A DNA stretch of 64,000 nucleotides from Balneolaceae bacterium (GTDB lineage: Bacteria; Bacteroidota; Rhodothermia; Balneolales; Balneolaceae), in the NCBI GenBank assembly GCA_017640665.1, contig JAEPQE010000002.1, positions 62,001-126,000 of the forward strand. Direction: 5' to 3'. Shown in pieces: positions 8,159 to 17,741 of the stretch. Numbering within the stretch: the stretch's first letter is position 1; each line of letters starts with the position of its first letter. The notes beneath the pieces were generated by a model, which was given only the letters and a program-made list of their open reading frames with translations, had not been told where the DNA came from and did no database searches. Position numbers and translations under genes: made by a program.

Positions 8159-8634
8159 AAAAAGAGGATGGATTTACCTTAGCCGAGCTTTTAATGGCTT
8201 TGACGATAGTTTCCATCGTATTGGCGATAGTGAGTTCTGTCTTCCTGTTTGTAAATAGACAAATGAATGCCTGGGATTCAAATATGAGTTTCTACAATAA
8301 TTACGAAGTAGTTCAGAATAAAATGTACAACGATTTGCTTGCAGCAGAATCAATTATGATTTCTGACACTTCGCTAGCAATTAATGATCTAAAAGGGACT
8401 AAGATTTATAGCTGGAACGGAAAAGTAATCCGATTAAATGATGCAGAATTAGCAATTTCAGAAGTAGATAGTTTGTCCTTAAAATTAAATAATGATCCTC
8501 TTAAGCAAGAGATGTATCAATGGTCAATAAGGCAAAAAAATGCCACCAAAATTTTTGAACAGGACTTCGTACTTCATCTTAGAAAGCCGATACTATGGGA
8601 GCCTATCAGGTCAATTAATTCGGGAGGAAATTAA
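8140..8634 (+). CDS. Type IV prepilin / PilW-GspJ-like minor pilin
   Basis: Residues 1-10 form a short leader ending KEDG, followed by FTLAELLMALTIVSI: Phe +1, Glu +5, and a hydrophobic N-terminal helix. The rest (about 150 residues) is a soluble domain without recognised motifs. Size and order after a GspI-like and a GspK-like gene suit the GspJ/PilW position in the minor-pilin complex. The start overlaps the previous gene and its stop overlaps the ATG of the pilC-like gene. Confidence 0.75.
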   Translation: MVLRELKKEDGFTLAELLMALTIVSIVLAIVSSVFLFVNRQMNAWDSNMSFYNNYEVVQNKMYNDLLAAESIMISDTSLAINDLKGTKIYSWNGKVIRLNDAELAISEVDSLSLKLNNDPLKQEMYQWSIRQKNATKIFEQDFVLHLRKPILWEPIRSINSGGN

Positions 8635-9764
8635 TGGCTGGCTTACCTCCAACCATAGCGAAAAAACAAGCCTCTTCTAAAAGCAATGGAAGTTTACTAT
8701 CCAAAGAAATAAAGATACCATTTCTCCCGGAAGTACCTGAAAAGCAGGCTATTGAGTTCACCCGAAACCTAGCTGTGATGCTGAAGGCTAAACTTCCCTT
8801 AGTAAAAGCTCTTGATACCAGCATTGAGCAAATTACTCATAAACGACTCAAAGAAATAGTAACTCAAATTCGCAAGGATGTAAGAAAAGGGAAAAGCCTT
8901 TCTAAAGCTCTGGCTGCTTTTCCGGATATTTTTGATACTATTTATGTTCAATTGACCGAAGTTGGAGAAGTTTCAGGAGTATTAGATGAAGTGTTATTGC
9001 GACTTTCCATGTATAAGGAGAAGGCATTTAAGCTGAAGCAAAAAGTAAAAATGGCCTTGGTGTATCCGTCCATTATCATCACTGTGGCTATAGCCGCAGT
9101 AAGTTTCTTGCTCATATTTGTAGTTCCAACATTTGTGGATATGTATCAGGATTTCGAAGCAGATCTTCCGGGTCCAACGTTAGTAATTCTAAGTATTAGT
9201 GAATTCCTTACTTCAAACATCCTATTTATTCTTGGAATATTACTTCTGCTTTTCTTTGGGATAAGATTTTCCATTCAAACCAAAAAAGGAAGAGAGGTGG
9301 TTGATACTCTAAAATTAAAAATCCCATACTTTGGCGAGATGTACTCCAAAGGATTAGTGAGTCAGTTTACCAGCACATTATCAACGCTCCTTAACAGCGG
9401 GGTAATTTTATCTGAGTCACTGGGAGTTTTAAAGAACTCATCTAACAATGTTATTCTGGAAAATGAAATCAGTAAAATGCTTTCATCAATAAAAAAAGGA
9501 AGAAGCCTCAACCGCTCGCTTTCAAAAAGTAAAATATTCCCAATTATGGTAATTCAAATGATCAGTGTCGGAGAAGAAACTGCCAGCCTCGATGAAATGT
9601 TGAATCAGGTTGCAACGCTCTATGAAGATGAAGTAGATCTTATGGTAGAAGGATTAACTTCAGTTATCGAACCAATTTTGATTGTCTTTATTGGACTGAT
9701 CCTGGGAGTGATAATCGTAGCACTCTATCTTCCGATCTTTGAGATGGTAAATGTGGTGGGGTAG
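8634..9764 (+). CDS. Type II secretion / type IV pilus inner-membrane platform protein (GspF/PilC family)
   Basis: 376 residues with two T2SSF repeats. The first (about 40-165) has FTRNLAVMLKAKLPLVKAL and ends in a helix (YPSIIITVAIAAVSFLL). The second (about 240-370) has FTSTLSTLLNSGVILSESL, then VGEETASLDEML and a C-terminal helix pair. This is the canonical GspF/PilC layout, where the protein couples the assembly ATPase to pilin extraction. A GGGAGG ribosome-binding site precedes the ATG, which overlaps the upstream stop. No GspE/PilB ATPase, secretin or prepilin peptidase is present here, so these must be encoded elsewhere. Confidence 0.92.
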   Translation: MAGLPPTIAKKQASSKSNGSLLSKEIKIPFLPEVPEKQAIEFTRNLAVMLKAKLPLVKALDTSIEQITHKRLKEIVTQIRKDVRKGKSLSKALAAFPDIFDTIYVQLTEVGEVSGVLDEVLLRLSMYKEKAFKLKQKVKMALVYPSIIITVAIAAVSFLLIFVVPTFVDMYQDFEADLPGPTLVILSISEFLTSNILFILGILLLLFFGIRFSIQTKKGREVVDTLKLKIPYFGEMYSKGLVSQFTSTLSTLLNSGVILSESLGVLKNSSNNVILENEISKMLSSIKKGRSLNRSLSKSKIFPIMVIQMISVGEETASLDEMLNQVATLYEDEVDLMVEGLTSVIEPILIVFIGLILGVIIVALYLPIFEMVNVVG

Positions 9765-9864
9765 ATGAAATTTTGGTAAAATCATTTCTTGATGTCTTTG
9801 AGTAAAATTGGTTTATTTTGAAATTGTAATTAATTCCTGCCAAATTTTAAGCTATCTAAAAAAT

Positions 9865-10368
9865 ATGTCTAGATTGATAGTATTTGTTCTGTTATTCCTA
9901 CAATTTTCATTTATTTCTTGTGATAAAAGTGAGGATGAAGCAACCTTGATATTTGTTCGTCATACCGAACGCGCTGATGACGGAACTAATGATCCTCCGA
10001 TAAGTCAGCAGGGTATTGACCGTGCAGTTAACTTGTACCATGTTTTAAGAGATAACGGATACAAAATTTCTGCTGTGTACAGCACAGATTGGCTGAGAAC
10101 CAGAATGACAGGACAACCTACTGCAGACTCACTAAATTTAACTATTGAGTTATATGATCAGGAAGATCCTGAAACATTTGTTAATTCAATGATCCAAAGA
10201 CACAAAGGAGAATCCGCATTAATCGTTGGTCATTTTGATTCAACCCCTTTTTTCATCAATCTTATTTTAGGAGAAGAGCGAATTACTGAACCAACGGAAT
10301 ATGGAGAACTATTTATCGTGAATACGAGTGAAATAGGGTCTGCAGAAGTGGAAGTGAAACTTTTTTGA
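9865..10368 (+). CDS. Histidine phosphatase superfamily lipoprotein
   Basis: The start at 9865 gives a signal peptide MSRLIVFVLLFLQFSFISC with Cys as lipid anchor; the frame extends 19 codons further upstream without useful sequence. The RHTERADD motif is the RHG catalytic block of the phosphoglycerate-mutase-like family. STDWLRTRMTGQPTA is the second Arg-containing block and VGHFDS carries the second catalytic His. About 167 residues is a normal length for a SixA- or AcpA-like branch. The substrate cannot be told. It abuts a convergent gene with no spacer. Confidence 0.82.
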   Translation: MSRLIVFVLLFLQFSFISCDKSEDEATLIFVRHTERADDGTNDPPISQQGIDRAVNLYHVLRDNGYKISAVYSTDWLRTRMTGQPTADSLNLTIELYDQEDPETFVNSMIQRHKGESALIVGHFDSTPFFINLILGEERITEPTEYGELFIVNTSEIGSAEVEVKLF

Positions 10369-12474
10369 TCAAGGTAAAGAGTAATACTTACGTCCAATCC
10401 ATTCCGTTCCTAGTAAAAAGATTACCAACACAAACCAGAAAAGCGATCGCACAGGAAAGGTGTACGCTTCAATAACGTCTTCTTTTTGCCCAAGTATATC
10501 ATCTGAATTAAGAGTAGTCCAAAAATCTTCCAACCTGGTGTATTCAAAGAAACTACCCCCGGTTCCGTTTGCTATGGTTAGAAGAAGCTCATCATTTCTA
10601 AGAGTGTTGACAAGTTCTGAATTAGAATCCTGAACCAGGAACTCTCCCGTTTGAGAATCAATTTCTCTTCCGCCTTTTCGGGCGGTTGCTGTAAATGAAT
10701 ACAGGCCAGAGCTAAGGGATTGGCTTTCAAATTTGTAGTTACCATTCCCTTCATTACTCATGTTCGATGTTCTTTCTTCACCATTCTCGGGAATCAGAGT
10801 GAATTCAATAGTGGCCTCAGCCTCAGGTTCGCCACTTTCATTATTCAGATTTCCATTGATGATGACCTGTTCAGAAATATTGAAAACCGGCTTTGAAGGA
10901 GTGACTCTTAATCGTCGCTCATCCGGATCATTAGCTGTCCAGGTAGTCAGATTTGAAAATAATTGAGTAACAAAAGCTCTCTCATTTTCGATGGGTGACT
11001 GATACATTCGATACCAACCCCATGCGGAAACTGTAGCTCTCCGCATTGAACCTCTTTCGTTTACATTGATAATGGTGTTGGGAGTTTCAATTCCCTGAAA
11101 ACCACTCTTGAATAGTTCGATTCCATCAGGAATGGTGGAGACAGACCTGAGTGAGCTTATTATTGGCGAAACGTTCTGAAAACCAATTTCAGGCAACTCC
11201 ATAACTGGATGATCGGTGCTTTCAGTAGCTGGAAATAAGGTTAATTCGAATAGTTGGTTTCCTGTATTGTGTATCAGATTTAGTTCCGATAAAGGTCCTG
11301 TACGCAAAGCCCTTGTCTTTGGTAACTGAAAGTATAAAGTAGGAATAAGATTGAAATCATCAAGTAAATCAGTATCAAAACCTGGGCGGGGGAGTCCATG
11401 AAAAATTAAAAGGTCTTGTTCTTCCAATTCAGGTAAATCATCTTCTACAAAACGAGAACCACCAAGCCAGGTTAGGGTTAAAAGTTCAATATTCTGGTCT
11501 TCAGATAATAGAGACCGAAGCATTTTTACATCGGGGTGGATTTCAAAAGCAAGATGCAGAATTTTAGTTTTACTTTCGGAAACATCAATAGAAATAGTTC
11601 CTGTGTTATTTTCTGTACTCCATTCACCTTCTGTTTCGCTTATTTCAATAGTAAACTGCTTTAAACCAGGCTCCGTTAAATCAATCTCAAAAGTTGTACT
11701 CTGTATGGATTCAGAGGAATTAAATTGAATCTCATTCGAATCGATCAACTCTCCGGAGGAGTTTCTTAATTCAAGAGTAACGGATTCTCCTAAAAAGCCA
11801 TTTTGAATTACCTCAACTTCTACCAAGTGACGAGTATCGGTAAAACCATTTGGATTCGAAACAATATTACTGATAGTAATATCTCTTACTTTAGAAGTAT
11901 CACCTAAAGCTATGCTGTATAAAGGAATAGACAGGTTAGCTGCTTGTATGGATGGGTTTCTGCCGAAAGTAATAATCCCGTCACTAAGTATAATTGAGGC
12001 GTCGAAATCATCCTCTAATTCCTGAATCTGAGAAATAGCATTCGAAAAATTGCTTTCGCTTTCGTTGAATTGTAACGAGTCGGGAGAGGGTATTTGCTTT
12101 GATGATGAGCCAATAGTAAAAAACTCAAAGTCTATGGTTTCCTTATTTTCAAAGTCGAGTTGATTAATTACCTCGGAATAAGACTCTAACCCATTATACG
12201 TTCCTTTCTGAATACGCATACTTTCAGAGTCATCAAGGAGAACTAATATTCTGGGATTTTTTAATATGGTTTCCGAGGAAAAAAAATATGGATTAAGAAA
12301 GAGGAGAAGGATTGTGAGAAAAGCTAACGAGCGTAAGCTTATGAGTCCGGTTCGGGGAAGGAGTGGAATGCTCTTTAAATTTCGATAAGAAAAAACTGCT
12401 ACAGCCACTAACATGGCTGCTATCAGAATTATTACAAAGGTTGGAATGCTATTTTGAAATCCCTGAAACTCCAC
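10369..12474 (-). CDS. Membrane protein with vWA domain (BatA-like, MoxR-associated)
   Basis: Two transmembrane helices near the N-terminus (about 13-30 and 47-64) precede a vWA domain with the MIDAS motif DDSES. Long beta-rich, Ig-like regions follow, and a final helix (FPVRSLFWFVLVIFLL) lies near the C-terminus. 701 residues fits the large periplasmic BatA/vWA proteins of Bacteroidota. The gene directly follows a MoxR ATPase (20-base gap), the classic MoxR-vWA pairing thought to act in metal-dependent maturation or envelope stress. It is the last gene of a six-gene minus-strand run with three periplasmic foldases. Confidence 0.75.
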   Translation of the reverse strand: MEFQGFQNSIPTFVIILIAAMLVAVAVFSYRNLKSIPLLPRTGLISLRSLAFLTILLLFLNPYFFSSETILKNPRILVLLDDSESMRIQKGTYNGLESYSEVINQLDFENKETIDFEFFTIGSSSKQIPSPDSLQFNESESNFSNAISQIQELEDDFDASIILSDGIITFGRNPSIQAANLSIPLYSIALGDTSKVRDITISNIVSNPNGFTDTRHLVEVEVIQNGFLGESVTLELRNSSGELIDSNEIQFNSSESIQSTTFEIDLTEPGLKQFTIEISETEGEWSTENNTGTISIDVSESKTKILHLAFEIHPDVKMLRSLLSEDQNIELLTLTWLGGSRFVEDDLPELEEQDLLIFHGLPRPGFDTDLLDDFNLIPTLYFQLPKTRALRTGPLSELNLIHNTGNQLFELTLFPATESTDHPVMELPEIGFQNVSPIISSLRSVSTIPDGIELFKSGFQGIETPNTIINVNERGSMRRATVSAWGWYRMYQSPIENERAFVTQLFSNLTTWTANDPDERRLRVTPSKPVFNISEQVIINGNLNNESGEPEAEATIEFTLIPENGEERTSNMSNEGNGNYKFESQSLSSGLYSFTATARKGGREIDSQTGEFLVQDSNSELVNTLRNDELLLTIANGTGGSFFEYTRLEDFWTTLNSDDILGQKEDVIEAYTFPVRSLFWFVLVIFLLGTEWIGRKYYSLP

Positions 12475-12494
12475 ATCAATCCGTTTCTTTTGTT

Positions 12495-13490
12495 CTAATG
12501 AACATCATCGAGTAATCTTTCGATGAGTTTAACGGTTGTAAATCCCTCAGCTTCAGCAGCGTAATTGTTTACGATTCTGTGCCTTAAAACAGGGATGGCC
12601 AACGTCCTGATATCATCTTCAGTAACATTATAACGACCTTGTGAAAGCGCACGTGCTTTTCCACCCAAAATAAGGTATTGAGATGCTCTGGGTCCTGCAC
12701 CCCAGCTCATATATTTCTTGATATAATCAGGAGCCATCTCTGAATCGGGGCGGGTCATCCCCACTAATTTAACGGTGTATTCTAACACGCTTTCAGGAAC
12801 AGGTACTTCCCGAACCAACGATTGAAGTTCCTTAATTTTGGATTTTTCGAGAATCGAGTTAAGCTTGTAATTTTGTTTCGCAGTGGTTTTGCTTACTATT
12901 TCTTTCTCTTCCTCAAAACTTGGGTAATCTACCCAGATATTAAACATGAATCGATCCAGTTGTGCTTCAGGGAGGGGGTAGGTTCCTTCCTGCTCAATGG
13001 GGTTTTGAGTAGCCAACACGAAAAAAGGGGTATCAAGATTGTAAGTAGTACCGGAAGCTGTTACGTGATATTCCTGCATGCCCTCAAGAAGCGCAGCCTG
13101 TGTTTTTGGAGGAGTACGGTTGATTTCATCAGCCAATACAATGTTTGCAAAAATGGGACCTTTGATAAACTTAAACTCTTTAGTGCCTTTGTCTTTGTTT
13201 TCTTCAATTACCTCAGTACCAGTTATATCTCCGGGCATTAAATCCGGAGTAAACTGAATTCGGTTAAAAGAGAGCCCCAGAGTATCAGCAAGGGTGCGAA
13301 TGAGTAGAGTTTTAGCAAGTCCTGGTACTCCAACAAGAACACAATGTCCTTTTGAGAACAAGCTAATCAAGAGTAAATCAATAATATCTTCCTGACCAAT
13401 TACTGCTTTATGGATTTCGTTTTTAATATCTTTGAATGCTTGTTCGAAATCTCCCGCTAATTGAACCGGATCCTTAACCTCGCCTTCCAT
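12495..13490 (-). CDS. MoxR family AAA+ ATPase
   Basis: 331 residues with Walker A GVPGLAKT (about 54-61), Walker B VLADEIN (about 118-124), the NRTPPKTQAALLEGMQE segment and the ATQNP sensor region that define MoxR ATPases, then a C-terminal lid domain. Its start overlaps the stop of the SurA-like gene as TAATG. It pairs with the vWA protein downstream. MoxR/vWA pairs act as chaperone-like systems; here association with foldases suggests envelope protein maturation, which is inference. Confidence 0.92.
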   Translation of the reverse strand: MEGEVKDPVQLAGDFEQAFKDIKNEIHKAVIGQEDIIDLLLISLFSKGHCVLVGVPGLAKTLLIRTLADTLGLSFNRIQFTPDLMPGDITGTEVIEENKDKGTKEFKFIKGPIFANIVLADEINRTPPKTQAALLEGMQEYHVTASGTTYNLDTPFFVLATQNPIEQEGTYPLPEAQLDRFMFNIWVDYPSFEEEKEIVSKTTAKQNYKLNSILEKSKIKELQSLVREVPVPESVLEYTVKLVGMTRPDSEMAPDYIKKYMSWGAGPRASQYLILGGKARALSQGRYNVTEDDIRTLAIPVLRHRIVNNYAAEAEGFTTVKLIERLLDDVH

Positions 13491-14851
13491 TAGTTAACCT
13501 CCATATTTGGAACCGGGATTCTATACTCTATGTAAAAATCATCTTTTAGTTTTTCAATCCACTCCGAATATACCTTAAATTGTTTCTGTTGTAGGGCAAT
13601 TGATTTTAATCGTTCGTAATCCTGATCGAAATTGGCTACGTGTTCAGGGATCTGGCGATCCAGGCGAACAATACGAAATGCTTTTCCTGCATTGGCATTA
13701 TTTGGGTTGAAAGGTCTTGGATCAGAAATAGCACCAACTTCATCCATTACTAATACTATACGATACAATGCCGGATCTAACCTATTCAAAGGAATCAGGC
13801 GTTCACCGGTTTGCGGATCTTGGATTTTTCCTCCCGAAATTTTTGTTGCAGGATCTTCGCTCACACGTTGTGCAAAAGCAGAGAAACTTAGTTCAGGGTT
13901 ACTTTCGAGGCTGTCTTTAATTCCTTCCAATCGTTCAATAGCAAAATCATCGTCTAGCTCCGACGCGTCTACAGAGATCAAGATATGACGGGTTTCAATC
14001 TGATCACCAACTCGTCGAATTAACTGAATCACATGAAAACCAAATTCTGTCTCAACTACATTTGAAATTTGTCCTGGTTGAAGGGCAGATGCAGCCGCTG
14101 AATATTCGGATACTAAATCACCCAACGCCATCATAGGGAGTAACCCGCCTCTGGGGCCGGATGGACCGTCACTATGTCTCCGGGCTAGTTCTTCTATACT
14201 TTTACCATGATTAAGCGCTGAATCCCGTAATGATTCAGCAAGTTCTCGTGCAGATTCCCGGGCATCTTCTTTAGCCGGAGGTAATATTACGATTTGCGAG
14301 AGTGCAACCTGCTCAGGAATAGTTGGGAGAGAATCTACAGGGATAGAATTAAAAAACTCACGAACTTCAGGTCGTGTAATTTTTATGGTTTGAAATTTAT
14401 TCTGACGAACCATCTCTGTAAGCATTTGCTCTCTGAAATCATCTCTGAACTCATCTTTAAGCTGGATGATTGACTTCCCGAAAGCCTGTTCCAATGCGCG
14501 TTCGCTACCCGCTTGTTGTATCAATTGACTAACACGCTGATCCATTTGTCGTGTAATTCGCTCTTCAGGAACTACAATGGAATCAACTCTGGCCTTTTCA
14601 ATAAGAATGTAATTTTCAATTGATGCTTCCAAAAACTGATACCATAGTTCAGTACTAAAGGAGACAGGCTGACCATAGCTCTGGCTTTGGCGGATATAAT
14701 TCGCTACATCAGCGTCAATATCAGACTTTAGAATTACATGGTTATTTACGAGAGCAATAATTTGGTCTGCCGGTTGAGGGCTTTGTGCTTTTAAATTTGA
14801 CGATATAAGTCCTAATACAATTAGGAGGGGCAAGAAATAAATTTTCTTCAT
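13490..14851 (-). CDS. surA: SurA-like periplasmic peptidyl-prolyl isomerase/chaperone
   Basis: The start at 14851 gives a signal peptide MKKIYFLPLLIVLGLISSNLKA; the longer frame to 14923 adds a charged run unlike a signal. Mature residues begin with the SurA N-domain (DQIIALVNNHVILKSDID). Two parvulin-type regions follow: one with LSQIVILPP, SDGPSGPRGG and VVETEFGFHVIQL, and a less conserved second with ETRHILI, SEDPATKISGG and GAISDP. SurA escorts unfolded outer-membrane proteins through the periplasm. It lies between another SurA-like lipoprotein and MoxR, with overlapping or short junctions. Confidence 0.85.
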   Translation of the reverse strand: MKKIYFLPLLIVLGLISSNLKAQSPQPADQIIALVNNHVILKSDIDADVANYIRQSQSYGQPVSFSTELWYQFLEASIENYILIEKARVDSIVVPEERITRQMDQRVSQLIQQAGSERALEQAFGKSIIQLKDEFRDDFREQMLTEMVRQNKFQTIKITRPEVREFFNSIPVDSLPTIPEQVALSQIVILPPAKEDARESARELAESLRDSALNHGKSIEELARRHSDGPSGPRGGLLPMMALGDLVSEYSAAASALQPGQISNVVETEFGFHVIQLIRRVGDQIETRHILISVDASELDDDFAIERLEGIKDSLESNPELSFSAFAQRVSEDPATKISGGKIQDPQTGERLIPLNRLDPALYRIVLVMDEVGAISDPRPFNPNNANAGKAFRIVRLDRQIPEHVANFDQDYERLKSIALQQKQFKVYSEWIEKLKDDFYIEYRIPVPNMEVN

Positions 14852-14885
14852 TAGTAATCTTTCGTGGGTAAGTATTTTTCTGTAT

Positions 14886-15740
14886 TTAATTTTCTTGTAG
14901 AACGTTGAAAGTTTCAATTTCATTATTCGCCTGTGCCTGAAGATAAAGATTCTTTACATAGGTATTGAAGGCTCGGCGTCTTTTTTCAAGGATTAACCAT
15001 TCTTTTATTTGATCAATTAGCCATTCAAGGTCAGGGTGATCTCCTTTTGCTCGTTCTTCCATAAGCTGAACAAAGTGATATCGGGTGCCAACACGTTCAA
15101 TCACAGTAATTTCAGAAAGGCCTATAACCTGTAAGTAACGATTCAGGATGTTTACATCATTTGCAGCGATAGATTCCGGCCAGAATCTGTCGGATTCCCT
15201 TAGTGCTACTTCAGGATTAGTAGAATATTCATTGGCTACGGTTATCCAATCTATTCCTCGTAATAAATCCTGTCTGGCATTCTGTGCATCACTTAACGAT
15301 GAGGCAATAAGATGTCTGTACCTTATGTAGCGTTCTTCAAGTACAAAACTTGCTTTATTCTCTTGATAATAGGCTCGGGCTTCTTCATCAGTTACCTGAA
15401 TTTCCATTTCTAATTCTCCTAAAATGTATTCCTGAGCAGCTTTTGCAAGAAAATCATCCTGAATTTTATCCAGACGATTCTGGACTTCCTGCTGCCTGTG
15501 TATCCGTAATCGGTATGCATCCTGAAGGATAATCTGTTGCTCAATCCAGTCATCTCTGTAGTTAGTGTAAGCCTTAACACTATCTTCATTAAAAATGTGT
15601 CTGGGTATTGCATTCCTGGCCTCAGAAACGGTTAAAACAGCAGAGCCAACTCGTGCAAGAGCAGGCTCTGTATTTTGAGATTTTCGAGTACAACTAACCA
15701 GCAGTAGCACGATAAATAATGGAATGAAATGGTTTCTCAT
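14886..15740 (-). CDS. SurA-N/PpiC-like foldase lipoprotein
   Basis: A lipoprotein signal (MRNHFIPLFIVLLLVSC) precedes a helical SurA-N-like region. A single divergent parvulin-like domain follows at about 115-240, with the YYQENKASF, RYRHLI, ATNPEV-like and VGTRYHFVQL elements. The usual Gly-Gly loop and catalytic positions are poorly conserved, so chaperone rather than isomerase activity is likely. Its ATG overlaps the preceding TGA as ATGA, and the surA-like gene follows after 34 bases. The family assignment rests on the pattern and the neighbours. Confidence 0.7.
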   Translation of the reverse strand: MRNHFIPLFIVLLLVSCTRKSQNTEPALARVGSAVLTVSEARNAIPRHIFNEDSVKAYTNYRDDWIEQQIILQDAYRLRIHRQQEVQNRLDKIQDDFLAKAAQEYILGELEMEIQVTDEEARAYYQENKASFVLEERYIRYRHLIASSLSDAQNARQDLLRGIDWITVANEYSTNPEVALRESDRFWPESIAANDVNILNRYLQVIGLSEITVIERVGTRYHFVQLMEERAKGDHPDLEWLIDQIKEWLILEKRRRAFNTYVKNLYLQAQANNEIETFNVLQEN

Positions 15741-17683
15741 TCAGGACTCTGTTCTTCTTCGAATGCTTTTTTCAGATTCTCGGTATAGAGCTTAACGTTA
15801 TATGTAGAACGAAGATCATTAAGCCATTCCTGCTCCCGCACAGGCTGGAAATCTGCAAGTAACTTATTGAAGGATTCTTCAAAGGTCATTTTTCGTGGCT
15901 CAAAAATCTCATTCAGGTAGAAAAATGCTTTCCGGTTATTATAATCGAATACTTCTGAAAGCGATTGCTCTTCCATTGATTCCAATTTTGTAAATGGATC
16001 TCCTCGGAAAGCACCCGTGGAATCAGACACAACTCCAACATTGATATTGAAGGAGCGGAGACTATCGGGATGGTTACCGGAATTAATAAAATCTATAGCC
16101 TTTTGTAGTGAAGTGTCTCTGCTGGAAGTAATTAAGTGGTAGTAATACCTTGTGTCATAAGAATATTCATCAGGATTCTCGGAATACATTTCCATTAGTC
16201 TTGAAGTATCAACAGTAGCTGCGCTCCAGATATAATCTTCATTGATTTGATACACAGCCAAACCATTTTTGTAATTCTCAAGTTGACTGGAAAAATCAGG
16301 GAATTCTTCAACTGCCATATCTGTAAGACGGGAATCTATAATAAATTCTTTGAAGTCATTATACCAGGTGGTGCTGTAGCCATTGGTTAGTGGGAGTTTG
16401 CCGGAGCTTACTAAATAGTCGTAATACTCTTGTGAAGAATAATCATCACCATTAAATGAGTAGATTGGCTTTGATGCTAGATCAGCAGACATATCAATAT
16501 CTGTAAGTGCTACAGAATCGGTATCTTCCAAAAAGCGTATTATTTCAGTTAGGGTGGATTGATGTTCGGTTTCTCTATAGTTATCTGAAAGCCAGTCTAC
16601 AATAAATGAATTGCTTTTTCTGAAGCTTCTGGATTTTTCAAGTTCACTCATAATAAACTCATCCCGGGCCTTTTCATCTTCAAACGTTTGTATGGAATCC
16701 AGTTTTACGATATGGTAGCCATAAACTGAACTAAATGGTTTTGAGTACTTAATTTCAGGATTGAGGTTCATTACAGAGTCAATAAAAGCTCCGTCATATC
16801 TTGCTCCATAATTCACCCAGCCAATTTTTCCACCGTTGGAAGCGGATGGAGTATCTTCAGTATACTCTTTCACTACTTCACTCCACAAAGCCCCATGTTC
16901 AAGTTCTTTAAAGGCAGAATCGAGTGCTGCAGGACTGCTATCTCTACGAATGAAAATGTGAGATACCTCTCTTCCTGGCTGCTTTTCGCGTTTATCTTCT
17001 AAAAGCACAATATGATATCCAAACTGTGTACGGAAAGGCATTGAGATTTCACCAATTTCAAGACTGTACAATACATCTTCAAACGGCTTTACGGTTGTTC
17101 CAATTCCAAACCAGGGAAGCTCTCCGCCCATTTTACGACCCTGAGTAGTAGATGAGTATTCTTCATTTAATTCAGCCATAGTTGATGTGCCTGCCAGGTA
17201 TTTATCCCGGGCTTCAATCATTTTTGTGTAGACATCCATAGTATCAGCAGCATCGGTTCTGTCAGCCATGGACATCAGCACATGAGAAGATTTCAACTCA
17301 TAAATATAACGGGATTTAAATTCTTCAAATAGGGTAGGGCGAATCTTGTTTTCCAACCAGTAAGAGTAAGCAGCTTGTTTGGCATACACTTCAAATTCGC
17401 TAAGTATTCGCTCATCCTCGTAATAACCATCTTCTTTAGCAGCCATCAATTTTGCTTTATAGTCTAAATAGATAGGAAGAAAATCCCGCAATTCGTCAAG
17501 ATTTAATTCATTTTCTAAGCTACCATTCGCAAAGTTTTCGGTTAATTCTTTATAAGAAACTTGCTGAGAGCCGACTTCTCCAACAATTTGATAAGGAGGA
17601 GTACCAGAAGGGCTAGTTGTCGTTGTACTACTTCCTGCACAGGAAACAAGAACAATACTACTTAAAACGCATACTATTCTCAT
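15737..17683 (-). CDS. PpiC/PrsA-type peptidyl-prolyl isomerase lipoprotein, two parvulin domains
   Basis: From 17683 the product starts MRIVCVLSSIVLVSC with a lipobox; an ATG six codons upstream is also possible. A helical N-domain is followed by two parvulin domains at about 130-230 (SSHVLMSMADR, GGELPWFGIG, FGYHIVLLED) and 240-340 (VSHIFIRRD, NGGKIGWVNYG, YGYHIVKLD). About 300 more residues contain a further degenerate repeat. It is the first gene of the foldase-MoxR-vWA run. A role in folding exported or outer-membrane proteins is inferred from family. Confidence 0.83.
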   Translation of the reverse strand: MRIVCVLSSIVLVSCAGSSTTTTSPSGTPPYQIVGEVGSQQVSYKELTENFANGSLENELNLDELRDFLPIYLDYKAKLMAAKEDGYYEDERILSEFEVYAKQAAYSYWLENKIRPTLFEEFKSRYIYELKSSHVLMSMADRTDAADTMDVYTKMIEARDKYLAGTSTMAELNEEYSSTTQGRKMGGELPWFGIGTTVKPFEDVLYSLEIGEISMPFRTQFGYHIVLLEDKREKQPGREVSHIFIRRDSSPAALDSAFKELEHGALWSEVVKEYTEDTPSASNGGKIGWVNYGARYDGAFIDSVMNLNPEIKYSKPFSSVYGYHIVKLDSIQTFEDEKARDEFIMSELEKSRSFRKSNSFIVDWLSDNYRETEHQSTLTEIIRFLEDTDSVALTDIDMSADLASKPIYSFNGDDYSSQEYYDYLVSSGKLPLTNGYSTTWYNDFKEFIIDSRLTDMAVEEFPDFSSQLENYKNGLAVYQINEDYIWSAATVDTSRLMEMYSENPDEYSYDTRYYYHLITSSRDTSLQKAIDFINSGNHPDSLRSFNINVGVVSDSTGAFRGDPFTKLESMEEQSLSEVFDYNNRKAFFYLNEIFEPRKMTFEESFNKLLADFQPVREQEWLNDLRSTYNVKLYTENLKKAFEEEQSPE

Positions 17684-17741
17684 AAATCCAAAGTTTTCCA
17701 TAGTTGATGAATAATTTTATCGTTGTTCGATTTATTGTTTA

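Noticed and set aside
14852-14923. N-terminal extension of the SurA-like protein
   Set aside because: A Lys-rich extension would bury the signal peptide that starts at 14851.
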